A stretch of DNA of 64,000 nt from Tolypeutes matacus (GCA_026826555.1 JAKSZT010054398.1:386666-450665), one strand, 5' to 3'; shown: positions 9,786-22,384, counted from the first letter of the stretch. Notes: generated by a model not told the origin, from the sequence alone. Translations and numbers: made by a program.

Positions 9786-12395
9786 GGAAGCCTACAGGGA
9801 CCTCAACTCTGAACATGCTTATAAAAACCTACTAAGGTGATGATTTCAGAGCTGTAATTCACTTGGTATTTTAGGCAAAGCGTCTATGGTGGTGACATAA
9901 GTGGGGATGAGTCTTAGACCATGACTGCCCTTCCATATAGCTCTGCTTGGGCTCTGACCCTGGCTGAGAAAGTGCTGGGGAGACCTGGGGAAAGAGGATG
10001 GTGAGGGGCAGTTTACAGGATGCCTAGTCAGTGGCCACCACCAAGGACTGACAACTGCATTTGATGAAAGTTGCAGAGACTACTGATCCCCAGATCAGAG
10101 AGAAAGGAAAATGGGAGCCAGCTATGATTTTATGTATGCAATTGTCTGGGCTTATGTGTATTCCAGGCAAGGTGTTATGGTGTCAATATTTACAATGGGG
10201 AAAATTAAGAGCCAAAGAAGCCAATACTAGGCATTGCTGTTTGATAAGACTTGTTCCAATAGTCACAATTCCCATGGGGGGCAGAGGACTGGGCATTTGA
10301 TCTGCAGAAGGTGGAGGTGAGGGCCCTCCAGGGAATGGGCTTTGTGGCTCCTGTAGGGTGACTGCCTGGGCCTGATCTGCAAATGGTGTGAGAAACTCTC
10401 ACATCCTGCTGGTAGCTCACCTGGCCCAATCCTTGTTGGTAGTAGGAGCCATGGTTGAGCAAAGGCTGCCTGGTAACTTGGGGAGAGGGGATTCCTTGTA
10501 AAAAAAAAAAGTTCCATGACTGTGTTAAAGAGACCTCCCCAGGACTGTGGGTGCACATCAGGTCTTTCTATCTAAATGGCCAAAGAAATGTTCTCCCCAT
10601 TGCATCATCTCCATCTTTTTAAGTGAAAATCTGGACTTATGATTTGTTGGCCTGCAGGCATGTGCCTTGGCTCTCTGGCCCTACTCTGGGTAGGCTTGAC
10701 TCCCTCTTTTTAAAATGTAAATAGAAGAGGGGCTCTGAGACTTTAGTGTTACTAGTCAATTACCTCTCTCTCTCTCTTTTTTTTTTTTCTGGGATGAGAG
10801 GGGCCTCTCAGACCACATATTACTCTTACCAACCAGTCTTCCCCTTTCTCCTCATCTTTTTTTTTTTTTTTCACCTATTGATTAACATTTGTATTTTTTC
10901 CTGTTTATGGTGACCAAGAAATTGTTATGTAAAGGATATTTTGCAAAAATATTTTCAGTTCACCTATGTAGAAGGGGGGTTACAGGACTCTTTGTTGAGC
11001 ATATGACTTACTTTCTAAGAAACTGACTTTGTCTTCCAAAGTGCCTGTGTTACTGAATTTTGTCTATGTTCTTTGACTATGCTGCAGAAATGAATTTCAA
11101 GAGCACATTGCATTAGGCCAGTAATTTATTAAGGTAGGGAAAGAAGAGAAATGGGAGAAAATAACAGATCACATGTCCCTGGTAGATAGTAAGAGGCTGA
11201 AGAGTGATAAAGAGGGCTGATTTATAGTCTACAATTTCCCATTATAGGTTATAAATGCCCAGGTTTTACTTGCATGTTGATCCATGCAGGGGGGACATGG
11301 CAAGAGCAGGGCACAGAAACCAAGAGGAACAAGAGATATTTGATCTTTGTGCTTGCTTTTTAGAACATTAATTATTCCACCCCTTTGTTAATGGCATAGG
11401 AGGAGTTCCATCTGTTTGCTGTTTTGATTACCCCACCCATCAACGCCCCTGGTGGGCCCAATGATAATGTCCCTGGAGAATATCTGGAGCTTCTCCTGGG
11501 AATCTCCAAGAATCTCATTCTGGATGGCAGAAGTCTCATGAGGGTCTCCCAGAAGTCATCTTAGGGGTATTGATATACACATGGATACCACTTCTTGCCA
11601 GGTTCCAGATCCATCTATTGGTTCCTTATTTTACTAGCCTGCTTCAGCTGCATTGTGTGTTTGCGTTGATGTTCTACATTGCATTCTACATTCATGTTAG
11701 TATTTGGAATTCTCATTTTTTTCAAACTAGTCTTACAAATGTGTCCTGGTATCTCCTGTGGCTCTAATTTGCATTTCCTTCATGACTAATATGTTGAGCT
11801 TTTCTTCATATGTTAGTTCCCACCCATCTATCTTTTTAATGAGGTACTAGTAAAATGATATAGCCATTTTTAGTTGGAATGTTTATATTCTTATTGTTGA
11901 GTTTTGTGTGTTCTGATATTCTGGATACAAACTCTTAATTAGATATGAGATTTACATATATAGTCTGTAAATCTGTGGCTTGTCTTTTCTTCTGTAAACA
12001 GTGTTTTTCTCTGAATAAATGTCTCATTTTAATCAAGTCAAATTCATCAGTTTTTGTTGTTGATGTCATTTGGTGCCCCTTGTCCTCTTGAAGAAAATCA
12101 TTGAAAGTATTATCAAGCAAAATTTTGAATTTCATTTCCCAATTTACACTCCCTTTCCAGGCCCTTTTTGACTTTCCATGAGGTAATGGAGAAAATTTGT
12201 TGTTCCCACCAACGAGACTCATAGGCAACCATTTCTGTTTGTCTAGGGTGTTCCAATTGATCTTGGGGAGGGTGGTCTGTTCTCACCAGCATGATGGTGA
12301 CTTGATCATATGTGATGGTTTGAACACTCATTGTTGAAAAGTCTATGCTTTCTACACTGAATTTTCTTAGCATAAGCAGAAAATCTAATGGCCAT
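9786..12395. repeat. Tandem unit, copy B (uninterrupted)
   Basis: Second copy of the tandem unit, about 2.6 kb, with none of the insertions of copy A. It keeps the empty site of the provirus (10403-10420, 'catcctgctggtagctc') and of the hAT element ('gtctagggtgttccaatt' near 12241). A LINE-1 ORF2-derived antisense stretch (about 10,880-12,150) forms its right half. It serves as a natural pre-insertion reference for copy A. Confidence 0.75.
10880..12150 (-). mobile_element. Old LINE-1 ORF2 3' fragment (copy B)
   Basis: Counterpart of the copy A fragment, with the same antisense landmarks ('cttccaaagtgcctgtg', 'taatatgttgagcttttc', 'aaacagtgtttttctctgaa', 'aatcaagtcaaattcatc'). Interrupted by about 0.5 kb of unrelated sequence around 11,060-11,560. 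No coding capacity. Confidence 0.6.
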
Positions 12396-14700
12396 ACATG
12401 GAAGCCTGTGGGGCTGTCAACTCTGAACATGCTTATAAAGAACCACTAAATGCCAGATGATATCAGGGCTATAATTCAATTGGTATTTTAGGCAAGGTGT
12501 CCATGGTGATGGCATATGTAGGGAAGAGACTTAGACCATGACTACCCTTCCATATAGCTGTGCTTGGGATCTGACCCTGGTGGAGAAAGTACTGGGGAGG
12601 CCTGGGGAAAGAGAATGGTGAGGGGCAGTCCACAGGATGCCTAGTCAATGTCCACGGACCTTTGCGGACAACTCCCTTTGCCAAAATATGCAGAGACCAC
12701 TGATCCCCAGGTTAAGGGGAAAGGCAGATGGGGGCCAGCTAATATTTAATATATACAATGGTCAGGGTTTATGTGTATTCCAGGCAAGATGTTAAGGTAT
12801 CAATATCTACGTAGGGAGCATGTAAGCAGTAAGAGGCTATCACTAGGCATCACTGTTGGATTAGAATTGTTCCAATAGTCACAATTCCTGGGGGCAGGGG
12901 ACTGGGCATTTGATATGCAGGGGGAGGAAGTGAGGGTTCTCCAGTGAAGGGGCTGTGTGGCCCCCTGTAGGGTGGCTGCCCAGGCCTGAACTGTGACTGA
13001 TGTGAGACCCTCTCATGTCCTGCCAATAGCTCACCTGGTCCCTAGCCTTGCTGTTAGTAGGAGCCTTGGTTGAGCAAAGGTTGCCTGGTAACTTGGGGAA
13101 AGGGATTTTCCCAGTAAAAAAATGTTCCATGACTCTGAGTCAGAGGGGTCTCCCCAGGGCTGGGGATGCACTACTGGTCTCTTCTAGCTGAATGACCAAA
13201 GAAATTCTCTCCCCATTGGATCATTTTAAGTAAAAAAACACACAACCTTATGAATTGTTTGCCAACTGACCTCTGCCTTGGCTATCAGCCATCTCTGAAC
13301 ATGCCTTTCTCCCTCCTTCTAAAATGTAAATAGAGGAGGGGCTCTGAACCTCTAGTGTTACTAGTCAATTACCTCTCTATATTTTTTCTAGAATGATAGG
13401 AGCAGACCCCATATTACTCTCACCAACAGTCTGGTCCTTTCTGCTTGTCTTTTTGAACAAAATCTTTATGTTTGGTATCTCCACTAAAGTAAAATTTTGA
13501 GTTTTAGTTTACAGTTTTGGCTCCCTTTTGGCTCCCTTTTGGGGCCATGCTGGACTTTCCATGGAGTGACAGAAAATCTGTGGTTCCTGCCAGCCAGACC
13601 CAGAGGTAACTGTCTCTCTATGATGGGGACTTATAATGGGTGTTTATTCAGTTTTGAAAGAAACTACAATTTTTCTCAATGTGGTTGTACAGTTTAACCT
13701 TCTCACCAGCATTGTGTGAGGGTTCCAGTTCCTTCACATCCTGGCCAACACTTGGTATGTTCAGTCTTCTTAAATTTTAGCTGTTGGAGTTGATGTGTTG
13801 TGATTTTAATTTGCATTTTCCTAAAGATGAATGGTTTTGTGCATCTTCTTTAGGTGCTTATTTGACATCAATGCATTGTCTTTCTATTAAAGTGTTTGAG
13901 TATTTTACCTATAATATTGTTATTTTTGAGCTCTGTGAGCTCTCACCACATTTTTGATATGTCATTTAACAGATATATGATTTTCAAAACTTATTTCTGA
14001 GTGTTTGGCTTATTTTCTAATTCTCTTCATGGTGTCTTTTGAATAAAAGAAGTTCTTCATTTTGATGAGTGATGGAGTTTCAATTAAAGGCCATGACTAC
14101 TGGTAGAAAGCAGGTCACCTTGGAATATAATAAACAAGCTCTTCAGTCTCATGCTCTAGGAGCTGGGTGGGGAAACATCCCGAGACAATGCCTGTAAATT
14201 GCAGAAATGTAAAAGAGCTGAGTCATTGACCTTTAAGACCTGTTGATTTCAGCTCATGTGTAACTGTTAAGGATCTATTACCCTTGCACATGTGCAGATG
14301 TATTTTGATTGGTTAAAAACCAAATAAAAGCCACACTCTATGAGGTGGCTGGGCTCTTCTCTCCATATTGGATGGAGAATCTCCTGATCCCAGTTTTTCT
14401 TCTCTTTGTCTTATTCTTTCTTTCTCATCGGCGGCACTGTTTTCACGAACCCAGTTCCTGAACACCAAAAGATGGGGTCCTATTTTATTTATTTAGAAAT
14501 TATGGTTTTGCTGCCATACCTAAGAAACCATTGCCTAAGTCAAAAACATGAAGATGTTTTTCATAAGTTTTCTTATGGAAATTTTGGAGTTTATATTTCA
14601 CATTCCAGTCTGTTATCAATATGTGACCATTTGAACACTATTTATTGGAAAGCCCATATTTTCTCCACTGAAATTGTCATAGCATATCTGCAGAAAATCT
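12396..14700. repeat. Tandem unit, copy C (carries a solo LTR)
   Basis: Third copy. It starts at 'ggaagcctgtggggctgtcaa' (about 12400) and matches copies A and B through about 13,500. Its right part then follows antisense LINE-1 sequence and is split by a solo LTR at 14070-14470. Unlike A and B, whose LINE-1 part stops at 'cagaaaatctatt' and jumps to the next unit start, here the LINE-1 sequence continues past 14,700 to about 15,200. The unit junctions therefore lie inside a LINE-1 element. Confidence 0.65.
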
Positions 14701-15230
14701 ATTAACCATATGTATGAGGATATTTCTGGTCTCCGTATTGTGTTTCATAGATTGACTTGGCTATTTACTTGCCAAAGTCACATGTTCTTGAGTAATGGAG
14801 CTTTAAATTATGTCTTGATATCAGGTAGTTTAGGTCTTCTAAATCTATTTCTTTTATTTCAAAGTTTTTTGGCTGTTCTAAGTTACTTTCATTTCCATAT
14901 GAATTTTAAAATCTGGTCCTTAGTTGCAGAAAAACCTACTGGCATCTTACTTGGGTTTGTGTTGAATGTATAAATGAATTTGGGTAGAACTGGGATCTCA
15001 CAAATATTGTGGTTGGGGTCCATTTACACAGTCTATTTCTCCATTTATTTACTTTCCTAAAAGAAAGGTTTTTAAAATAAGTGATCAATGTACTGATCTT
15101 GTCATCTTTCAGATTTGTAGATGTATTTATTTTATATTTTTGATGCTCTTGTAAATAGTATTTTTATTTTGATATCATTTCATTACAGTATATTGCAATG
15201 CAATTTATTGTTTTTTATTTTTATTTTGAA
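13440..15230 (-). mobile_element. Old LINE-1 ORF2 fragment (copy C), split by a solo LTR
   Basis: Antisense LINE-1 that continues further into ORF2 than in copies A and B. Landmarks include 'tgatttgcat'-like blocks near 13,800, 'taagaaaccattgcctaa' (14521-14540), 'gcagaaaatctatt' (14690-14703) and 'tttaaattatgtcttgat' (14801-14819). The solo LTR at 14070-14470 interrupts it. Short open frames here are antisense shadows. Confidence 0.65.
14070..14470 (+). repeat. Solo LTR, betaretrovirus-like (ERV2/ERVK class)
   Basis: 401-bp LTR of the same family as the provirus at 39862-41216 but on the opposite strand. It starts TGATGGAGTTTCAA, contains AATAAA ('aaccaaataaaagcc', about 14320-14333), and ends with the same R/U5 sequence (tcttattctttctttctcat, then gttttcacgaacccag), with the terminal CA decayed to AA. 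It is flanked by a 6-bp target duplication with one mismatch (gatgag 14064-14069, gatggg 14471-14476), the length expected for class II ERVs. No internal region remains, as after recombination between two LTRs. Confidence 0.8.
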
Positions 15231-15620
15231 ATAATTATAGATTCAGAGGAGTTTGCAAAGATAGTACACACAGATGTCCCATATACCCTTTACCCAGTGT
15301 CCACTAATAGTGGTTTCAGACATGACTATGCAACAATATAAAAGCCAGGAAATTGAAATGATACAATGTGTGCATATTTCTTTTTTCTTTTCCATTTTTT
15401 TCACAGGTGTCAATTTATCTAACCACTATATCATCAAGGTACAGAACAATTCAGTCCTTACCTCTTACCCACTTTCCTAAGATCCCTACCACATCTTCAT
15501 CATTCCTAATCCCTGGCAGCACTGATTTCTTTTCATCACTATAATTTTGTCATTTCAAGAGTGTTATATAAATGGAATCACCTAATATGTCACTTTTTAA
15601 GGTTTGTATTTTCACTTGGC
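15180..15620 (-). mobile_element. Old LINE-1 3'-end fragment
   Basis: Blocks 'ttttgaaataattatagattca', 'cccatatacccttta' and 'tgttatataaatggaatca' resemble the 3' region of old mammalian LINE-1 read antisense. Family assignment is from memory and tentative. No coding capacity. Confidence 0.45.
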
Positions 15621-18600
15621 AACTAGGAAGTTTAAAACCAATGACTCATCTTTTTCCTTCCATGTCAGATGAAGTAACACAGAGAATTTCAGTAATTATC
15701 CCCAGGCCCAAGTGCTCAATGTGAGGCAGAACTGGGCCTATGGAAGGGCTCCTTGCTTTCATCTACTCCTCTTAGACATAAAAGATGGTTTGTGTGTGTG
15801 TGTGTGTAAACAAGTTTTCAGGGGGAAATGGACACAAGGAAAAATATCATTTTAAACTATGCTTACATGGAATGGAATACAACCATAAATGAGGTTCCTT
15901 GCCCAAAAGGTGTTAGGAAACCACATGAAACTTTTGTGAAAACAGAAATGAATTCATGCACATTGCTAGCTTTATGTTAATTTACTTCAAATTTTTTGCA
16001 GAAGGTGACTGTATGAATATAATTCTAAGAATAAGTGAGCTGGGCCTTCTAAACACAGGATTCTATAGGGACATGTGTTTTAACTTGCATCTACAAAATT
16101 GCCTCCTCTATAACATCAGCTTCATCACAATTACTGAACACAGCACATTGTCTACTAGCAATTTGCTGAAAATTAATTTGTAAAAACTAAATTTCCCAAA
16201 CAAAGCAAACTTCCACATTTACCAACATCACTGACATACACTTATTTTTTTTGTAAATCATAAGCAAATTTTAAGGCAATTCATATTTGAATTGAATTGC
16301 TTTTAACACTATTAAGGATAGCTGGAAGTTCTAGTTGAGTAGTTTCAATTTTCTTGAATGGTACCATTAAAATGATTATTTGTTGACTATCAGACTGGTT
16401 GAGTGGTCTAATGAATACAATGTTTATCTAGAAATGTATATTTTGTCAGCATTGTCCCAAATAGGTTTACACACGAGGAAGAGAATAGGATAAAAATCAC
16501 AAAAGGATCTATATAAACAAAATCAAAATCAAACCAACAGTACCTGACAGATTATCTGATCACAGAACCTGCTCAGATAACTTCCCCATAACTGAGAGGA
16601 AAAAGTCTCCTTTCTAGAGAAATTTCTATGAAAGTATCTAGCAGTTAATGAAACCAAGAGACTGATCAGACACACTTAGGGTGTCTTCAAAGAATATGGA
16701 TTGAAGGACAAAGGAATAGTCTTAGGAACACGCTGTGAAAAGTGTATAAAGTCAAATTAAAATTCATTCCTGCTGTATGAAATCCCCATTCTAATTTCTA
16801 TGAGAAGATAACTGGCAAATGTTTTCTCATGTGCAAATTTATTGAAATGTTGTAAGTAATTAATATATATATATACATGTGTTATTTATATCTATATAGT
16901 GGTCTATACAGGAGCTTGGTCCTCAGTCTTCTTCCATATCTCAATGTTTCAAGAGAACAAATGTATAATGGAAAATATCACCAGCTATTATAATAATTCC
17001 ATGTCTTTTTTATACATTTGTATTATTTGTAGCATTGGTTGTGTACAATTACCCACACCCACCCCAAGGCTACCTGGGCAGAGTCAACATTATGTTCCCC
17101 TACAAAAATGGACTGTAGGGGGCACCCAAAGACCAGCAGAACAGGCAAGGAATGTGATGGTTCACTCATCCTCCCCTGGGGTTTGATAGGTGGGCAGGGT
17201 GGACTTGGAGAATACCTTGTGGGAACACTTGGGCACACATGGGACACAGACTCCTGTCCTCTGGCCTGTCTGTCTCTTTAGCTTGGGGTGGTTTCAGGTT
17301 CTGAGGTAGTAGAGGAGGCACTCAGAATATAGCCCGATGCTCAGAGGTGGGGTGGAGGGCCACAGATGCCTAAATCTCACAAAGAATTATGAGATTCAGT
17401 AAATGAAGCTGACCCTTTGTTCTGGAATTGGGTCAGTGACAGGCAGATTTTTATATCCATTTAAGGATCAGTTTTAAAATATGAAATTCGCGTCAAAATA
17501 AAATTTATTTAATTGTTGGCATCTTAATAGATGTAAACATTTCCTGGTTTTTCATTTCACCCTATATTTTGCCACTGGAAGTGGATTAAATGTGCTTTCC
17601 TTTTTCTTTCTGTATTCTTTAACTTGATGTTTCCACTCTTGAGAGTGGTCAGCCAATGATTGCTAGTTTTTCTTTCAAGCCATTTGTTTGGATGTATTTG
17701 TGTGTGTTCATGTTTACCAGCTCTGATGGTGTTATGGTTTTTTGGAAGAAATAGGCTTTTGTTATTACCATTGTAAGATGCAATACAAAAGGTCTATACA
17801 CAAAAATGAAGTCAGCCTTTTTGAAGAATAAATTATTTATTTGGCTTATTGTCAGGAGGCTCAGGTTAGTGACCATGAAACTAGGTTACATGTACATGAA
17901 AAAGTAAAAGGTCAAAGTATAAAGTGGTTGTAGTGTTACTTTTTCTGACTTATTATGCCAGTTACTGTACTGAGAGATGATATTTTATGGTACAGTAAGA
18001 GATTTGAATATTGTTAAGGACTTATGAAATAAAAGTCCTCTACAAATTATTTTTTAAGTATCTTTTCTTCTGATGTGGCTGTAAAACCAGGAAATTGTTT
18101 TTCATTTCAGGGTTTCATTGCATTTTGAACTTTAAGCTGGTGAAAATGAATATTTGAGGAAATTGGTGGCAGAAATCACTGAGATAAAACCCTCTACAAG
18201 TTATTGGCAAGATTAGTTTTGTGGAAGTGGGTGGAGGGGGCATTGATCAGGATAGTAAGTAACGGGTCTCTGGCTGAACAGTGGCAGCTTGGAAAGCACA
18301 ATGTATAACAGTGTCTTGGATGGGAGGAGGCCTGTAATGTGTTCCAAATTACAAGGGTCTGCCATGCATCTCAGGTTTTCATTTCTCTTTGTCCTTTTAT
18401 AATTGCCCATCTAGCAACATCTACCTCTTAAGCAACTTCTGGCCATATTTACCTTGATAGGAACCATATCATAGCAAACTTCTAGCTTTTGAGTGTTTTT
18501 TTTTAAACACCTAGTATTAACACATACTTTCTTAAGAGTCACATTACTAATGCTTTGTAGTGTATTCAATTATCCCGTAGTTGTAAACTTACCTAAGTGA

Positions 18601-18861
18601 AACAAAATCAATTATGGAAATGAGTACTATCCTCTGCTTCTTTCTCCCCATACCTCCCCCCAAAAGGTGTTAGTTGAACTTCCCCAACTGCACATAAAGC
18701 CAAAGAAATTCTGGTGAATGTACATTTCTTCCTTCCTCCATACCTAGAATGTTCCTTTCCATCCCATTACCTCTAAGAGGAGGCAGTTTAAAAACTGTTC
18801 ACTAGTGGCTTCTGTTAAATGCTATGCCTGTTTCCTTTGTGTGTCTTTGGGTAGTAATTGA
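15621..18861. other. Intergenic sequence without recognised genes
   Basis: AT-rich sequence with a short (GT)n microsatellite (15791-15807) and a short (AT)n run (16861-16874). The only moderately GC-rich part is about 17,040-17,350. All open frames are short and without family features. Nothing is annotated here with confidence. Confidence 0.4.
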
Positions 18862-19200
18862 CCTTGTTGCTTTAAATATGAGGACCATATAGTATGGTCA
18901 TCGAACTTATATCTCTTTGGTGGTAGACATGTAGTTTACAGAACTGCGCTAAGACATTTAGAAAAAGAGAATGGAGCTGCTGTGGTAAAAACTGACCAAG
19001 ACATCATTTGGCTGTTACACTTTTCTTTTAAAACAGCTATAATTTATATATTTGTATTGCTCTGCTTTGCAACTGTAATTCTATATATGATTGCCTACTA
19101 TATTAACTTTTACACAAAGAAAACAAATATTTTGTTATCTGCTACAAAGAAAAATGAAGGGCTACTTGCAAAAGTGAAACCAATCACTGCCCAAGGGTGA
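18862..19200 (+). other. Unassigned open frame with one membrane-type segment
   Basis: A frame open for about 112 codons ends at TGA (19198-19200). Its centre, from about residue 52 to 77, is a hydrophobic stretch (IIYIFVLLCFATVILYMIAY) followed by a basic, Lys-rich C-terminus. There is no ATG at its 5' end, so it would have to be an exon or a pseudogene fragment. I do not recognise the family. In AT-rich DNA a frame this long can arise by chance and hydrophobic codons are favoured, so coding status is doubtful. Confidence 0.15.
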
Positions 19201-20754
19201 GCTCCCAAACACCCCAAGACCCCGGGCAGGCAGTGGGGGTGGGAGGGGTCTAGGGCATTGTCATCCTGTTTAGAAAATCTCATACCCAAGCTTTGGACCA
19301 AGAGAAACTTTCAATGGAAGTTCAAAGCCATCAGCACCATGATGCAGCCATCAAACTGAGGAAGTAACTTGCTTCTCCCCAAACCTGGCACAACACCTGC
19401 GCCACCACTGGGAGCAGTCACCTCTCCCTCTAAGAGCCCAAATGGAGCCCCTGGTGTTGTTTGTAAATTGGAAGAAAGCACCTCACCCCCACTCCCCCAC
19501 ACCAAATCGCTTCATTGTTCACTTTGCTGTGAACTTACCCTCGGGCCTAAAGGCACACAACAGGATCCAAATACAAGTCCATAGTTGAAGCTCAGTCATG
19601 TGAAGGGTTGGTCCAGTGAAGTCCTATCATAGACCTAGATCAAGATTAAAGATGCAGAATGGCCATCAGGGACCAGGACTCTAGAACCAGACATCTCATG
19701 GTGAAACCTGCCTTGCCCACTTGAATTCAGAAATTCAATGGAAGCAGCACATTTCTAGATGTAGGCATAAGGATCAAGTCACAGAGCAACCCTGGAAGCT
19801 GAAATTCAGTGCTCACAAGAGGCATTCAATTTCTGCACCTGGGATACTTGCTTTCTTGAAAATGTGTCGGTCGTGGGGAAAAATCATACTCTGATGATTT
19901 TCCAAGGGCTGTGATCAGGCTTAGAAAGAAGATGGGATATTTTCCTGAAAACTAGGGGTTTCCTCACCCTTCAGTAAAATCTTTGGAATTCACTGGGACA
20001 CATTCGAGTGTGGAACCACCACAGATGAGCTCAAGTGCTTCCTGGTGGATACCATCATGTATTGTTGACAGGGATCCTGGACTATTTCAGACCCAAGGAC
20101 TGCAGTGTTCTCTTTTCCTACTACATCTGTATCTCTCAGCTGAACTCTATATTTGCAGTGGCCCTGCCAGTGTTAGGAAGCCACGTAACTTTGCATTTTC
20201 TCTTGAAAATAATAAATAATAAATTATTTCTTCATTTCACATTTTACTTGGAGGTTTTCAAAAGAAATAGAAAGACATATCACACAGCGATGGCTACCTG
20301 CTTGCTAATATGGTTGAACTCATCCTGCAGCTGCCTCATGAGTCAGAGCTGCTAAGCAAAGTATCTCCAACCTGAAGAAAGCTCCCTAGACTGCCCATGT
20401 TGGCACTTCAGATGCATTCTGCCAGAAGACAACAGATCCATGAATTTCTCCCTAAGCATCTTCTCCATTTTAATTCTGTTTTCATTTCTCATGATGCCAT
20501 ATCATTGGTTGGGAACCAGAGGCAAAATGACACCTCAGAGGGCACTGCAGGTCATGCCCCACTCCTCTTTTTTGACCTGATGGTATCCACAAGACTGGAA
20601 TTTTTGGGAAACCATGGCCAAGAGGTATCCTAAAACAAGACAAAAAAGAGAGAAAACTTTTTTTGGAATGTCTATAGAAGGAATCTGGTAAAAGATCGAG
20701 TCTACTTTCAAACAAGTAGAAAGTTTTAAAATGTCTGGTATACTTTTTAACAAG
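19201..20754. other. Intergenic sequence, moderately GC-rich, no gene recognised
   Basis: Between 19,200 and 20,640 the sequence is less AT-rich than its surroundings and has many short frames on both strands, none with recognisable domains. It could be a decayed processed pseudogene or an untranslated exon, but nothing in it decides this. Confidence 0.3.
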
Positions 20755-21226
20755 TGGAATGTGACAGAACAGCAGTTATTTACAAGTGGGTAACTACATC
20801 AGAATCCCTATATACATGAGAAAAACACAAAGAATTATGAGATTAATAAGAAATACTTTATGTGAAAGAAAAATTAGAGCTTACTTCCAGAGAGGATAGA
20901 ATCATAAAATAATTCACAAAGATCTCCTCTAAATTATTGAATCAAAAGTAGGCATATTCAAAATTAAAAATCAGAGAAAAACATTTGGAACTAGGTTCTT
21001 ATTATACCCTCACTAAGTGTAGTTATCATTATTTAATTTTTTAAAATTATAAAAAATATTTGTACCAATTGCATTCAACAGTAAATGAAATCATTGAAGC
21101 CTCTCATATTTAAAGACTGTAGTTTTCAAAGGAGCGAACTAAATGCCTTACATTTTCAAGTAGTATGTACTTATCTTTTGATTAATGCCCTCTTTCTCAG
21201 GAAAGAATTTATATTAAAATGATACT
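20755..21226. repeat. Paralogous block D, left part (target of the nested insertion)
   Basis: Aligns with about 54,180-54,627. Shared blocks include 'tacatgagaaaaa', 'cacaaagatctcctctaaatta' (20-bp core), 'gagaaaaacatttgg' and 'aaatgccttacattttc'. It ends in the 11-bp target duplication aaaatgatact (21216-21226) and resumes at 48,870. Confidence 0.75.
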
Positions 21227-21966
21227 GAGGGGCAAGATGGTGTCAGTTTAAGTGGACACACACCATTTCTCTCACAAAATATGGCTGACTGGGGACAGGA
21301 TCCAGCCCAAGTGAGCTGTTCTGAGAGCCCACAGAGCAGGGGCCTTTGGGGCATCAATCTGGAGGGAGCTGGACAGGGAGATAGATTGCTCAAGGTAAAA
21401 CTGTGAGTTTTTAGCCCCATGGAAATCATGGATGGCTAAGCCCCGTACTCAGGGCAAAGAGCCAGGGTGAGCCCCGACTCCTGCCAGCCACCCAGCTAGA
21501 GGGAGCATTCTCTGAGAGAGGGAGGGTTCTGGAAAGGAGTGGAGACGGGTTTCCTTTCTGTGGGTTTGGTTGCCTGGACCCTCTTAGAGCTTTGGGGAGC
21601 ACAGCAGCCAGCTCAAAGTGCCACCAGGCTGAGGGGGAGAGGTGAATTTGCTGAGGCAGCCTGATTTACCTAACCAACCTGGGATACAGAGGCTTGGCTT
21701 GAGAGAGGGTGGAGTCAGCTAATTTAATAGTTCCACACTGAGGACTATCAGAATTTCAACTCCCCTAAGGGAGTCAAGGGAAGCACTTAATAAGTTTTCA
21801 AGAGCCTATTTAGGGTCCCCTGGAAGGAGGGGGTAGTCTAGAACAGGCTTGAAAATCACTTTGGTGTGGTGATTCATCAGGGTCCCATTTGAATTTCAAA
21901 AGGGAAATCAGCTGCCCTAGGAGAGTAAAATCTGCCCAGGGGAAAGTGACTGAACAGCTTTCTGAA

Positions 21967-22384
21967 TGTTATAACCCAGGAGATAGACCACACTCAGACT
22001 TTAACCACTTTTATGAAGCTTATTGAGCTAAGCCTGCAGGTGTCTGCAGCACCTCTCACGCAGGATAGAACTGCAGCCCCCAGGTTCTAAAATGGCTCCC
22101 TTTTATAGGGGGTTGCTGACGCAGTTTGCAAGCAAGCAGGATGTACAGAAGCGGATTTTGGCAGTTAGCTAGAGTTTGCACAGAACGCCCTGATAGCCTG
22201 GGGCATAGGGGCAGGGTTGAGATGTCTTTGCAGGATTGTTCAAGGGAGGGGAGGTTGTGTGCTTGTCTGTCCTTGCAGGATTGTTCAAGGGAGGGGAGGT
22301 TGTGTGCTTTTCAGATAGGACACTTAGGGATAGTGGAAAATTTTTTTTCTCTACGTTACTCTGGTTCTGGTTTAGGGTTCAACA
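21967..22384 (-). repeat. 3' LTR of the tRNA-Thr-type provirus, with a 45-bp tandem duplication
   Basis: 418 bp, starting TGTTGAACCC and ending TTATAACA on the minus strand. TATAAAA lies at 22101-22107 (minus). The polyadenylation signal is AATAAG here but AATAAA in the 5' LTR (28773-28778). A 45-bp segment around 22,228-22,317 ('ggattgttcaagggagggga' occurs twice) is present once in the 5' LTR, so it arose after integration or was lost from the other LTR. Confidence 0.85.

Noticed and set aside
14406..14705. 99-codon frame in the solo LTR and following sequence
   Set aside because: Same R/U5 reading as at 39,926, continued into antisense LINE-1. No ATG start and no domain.
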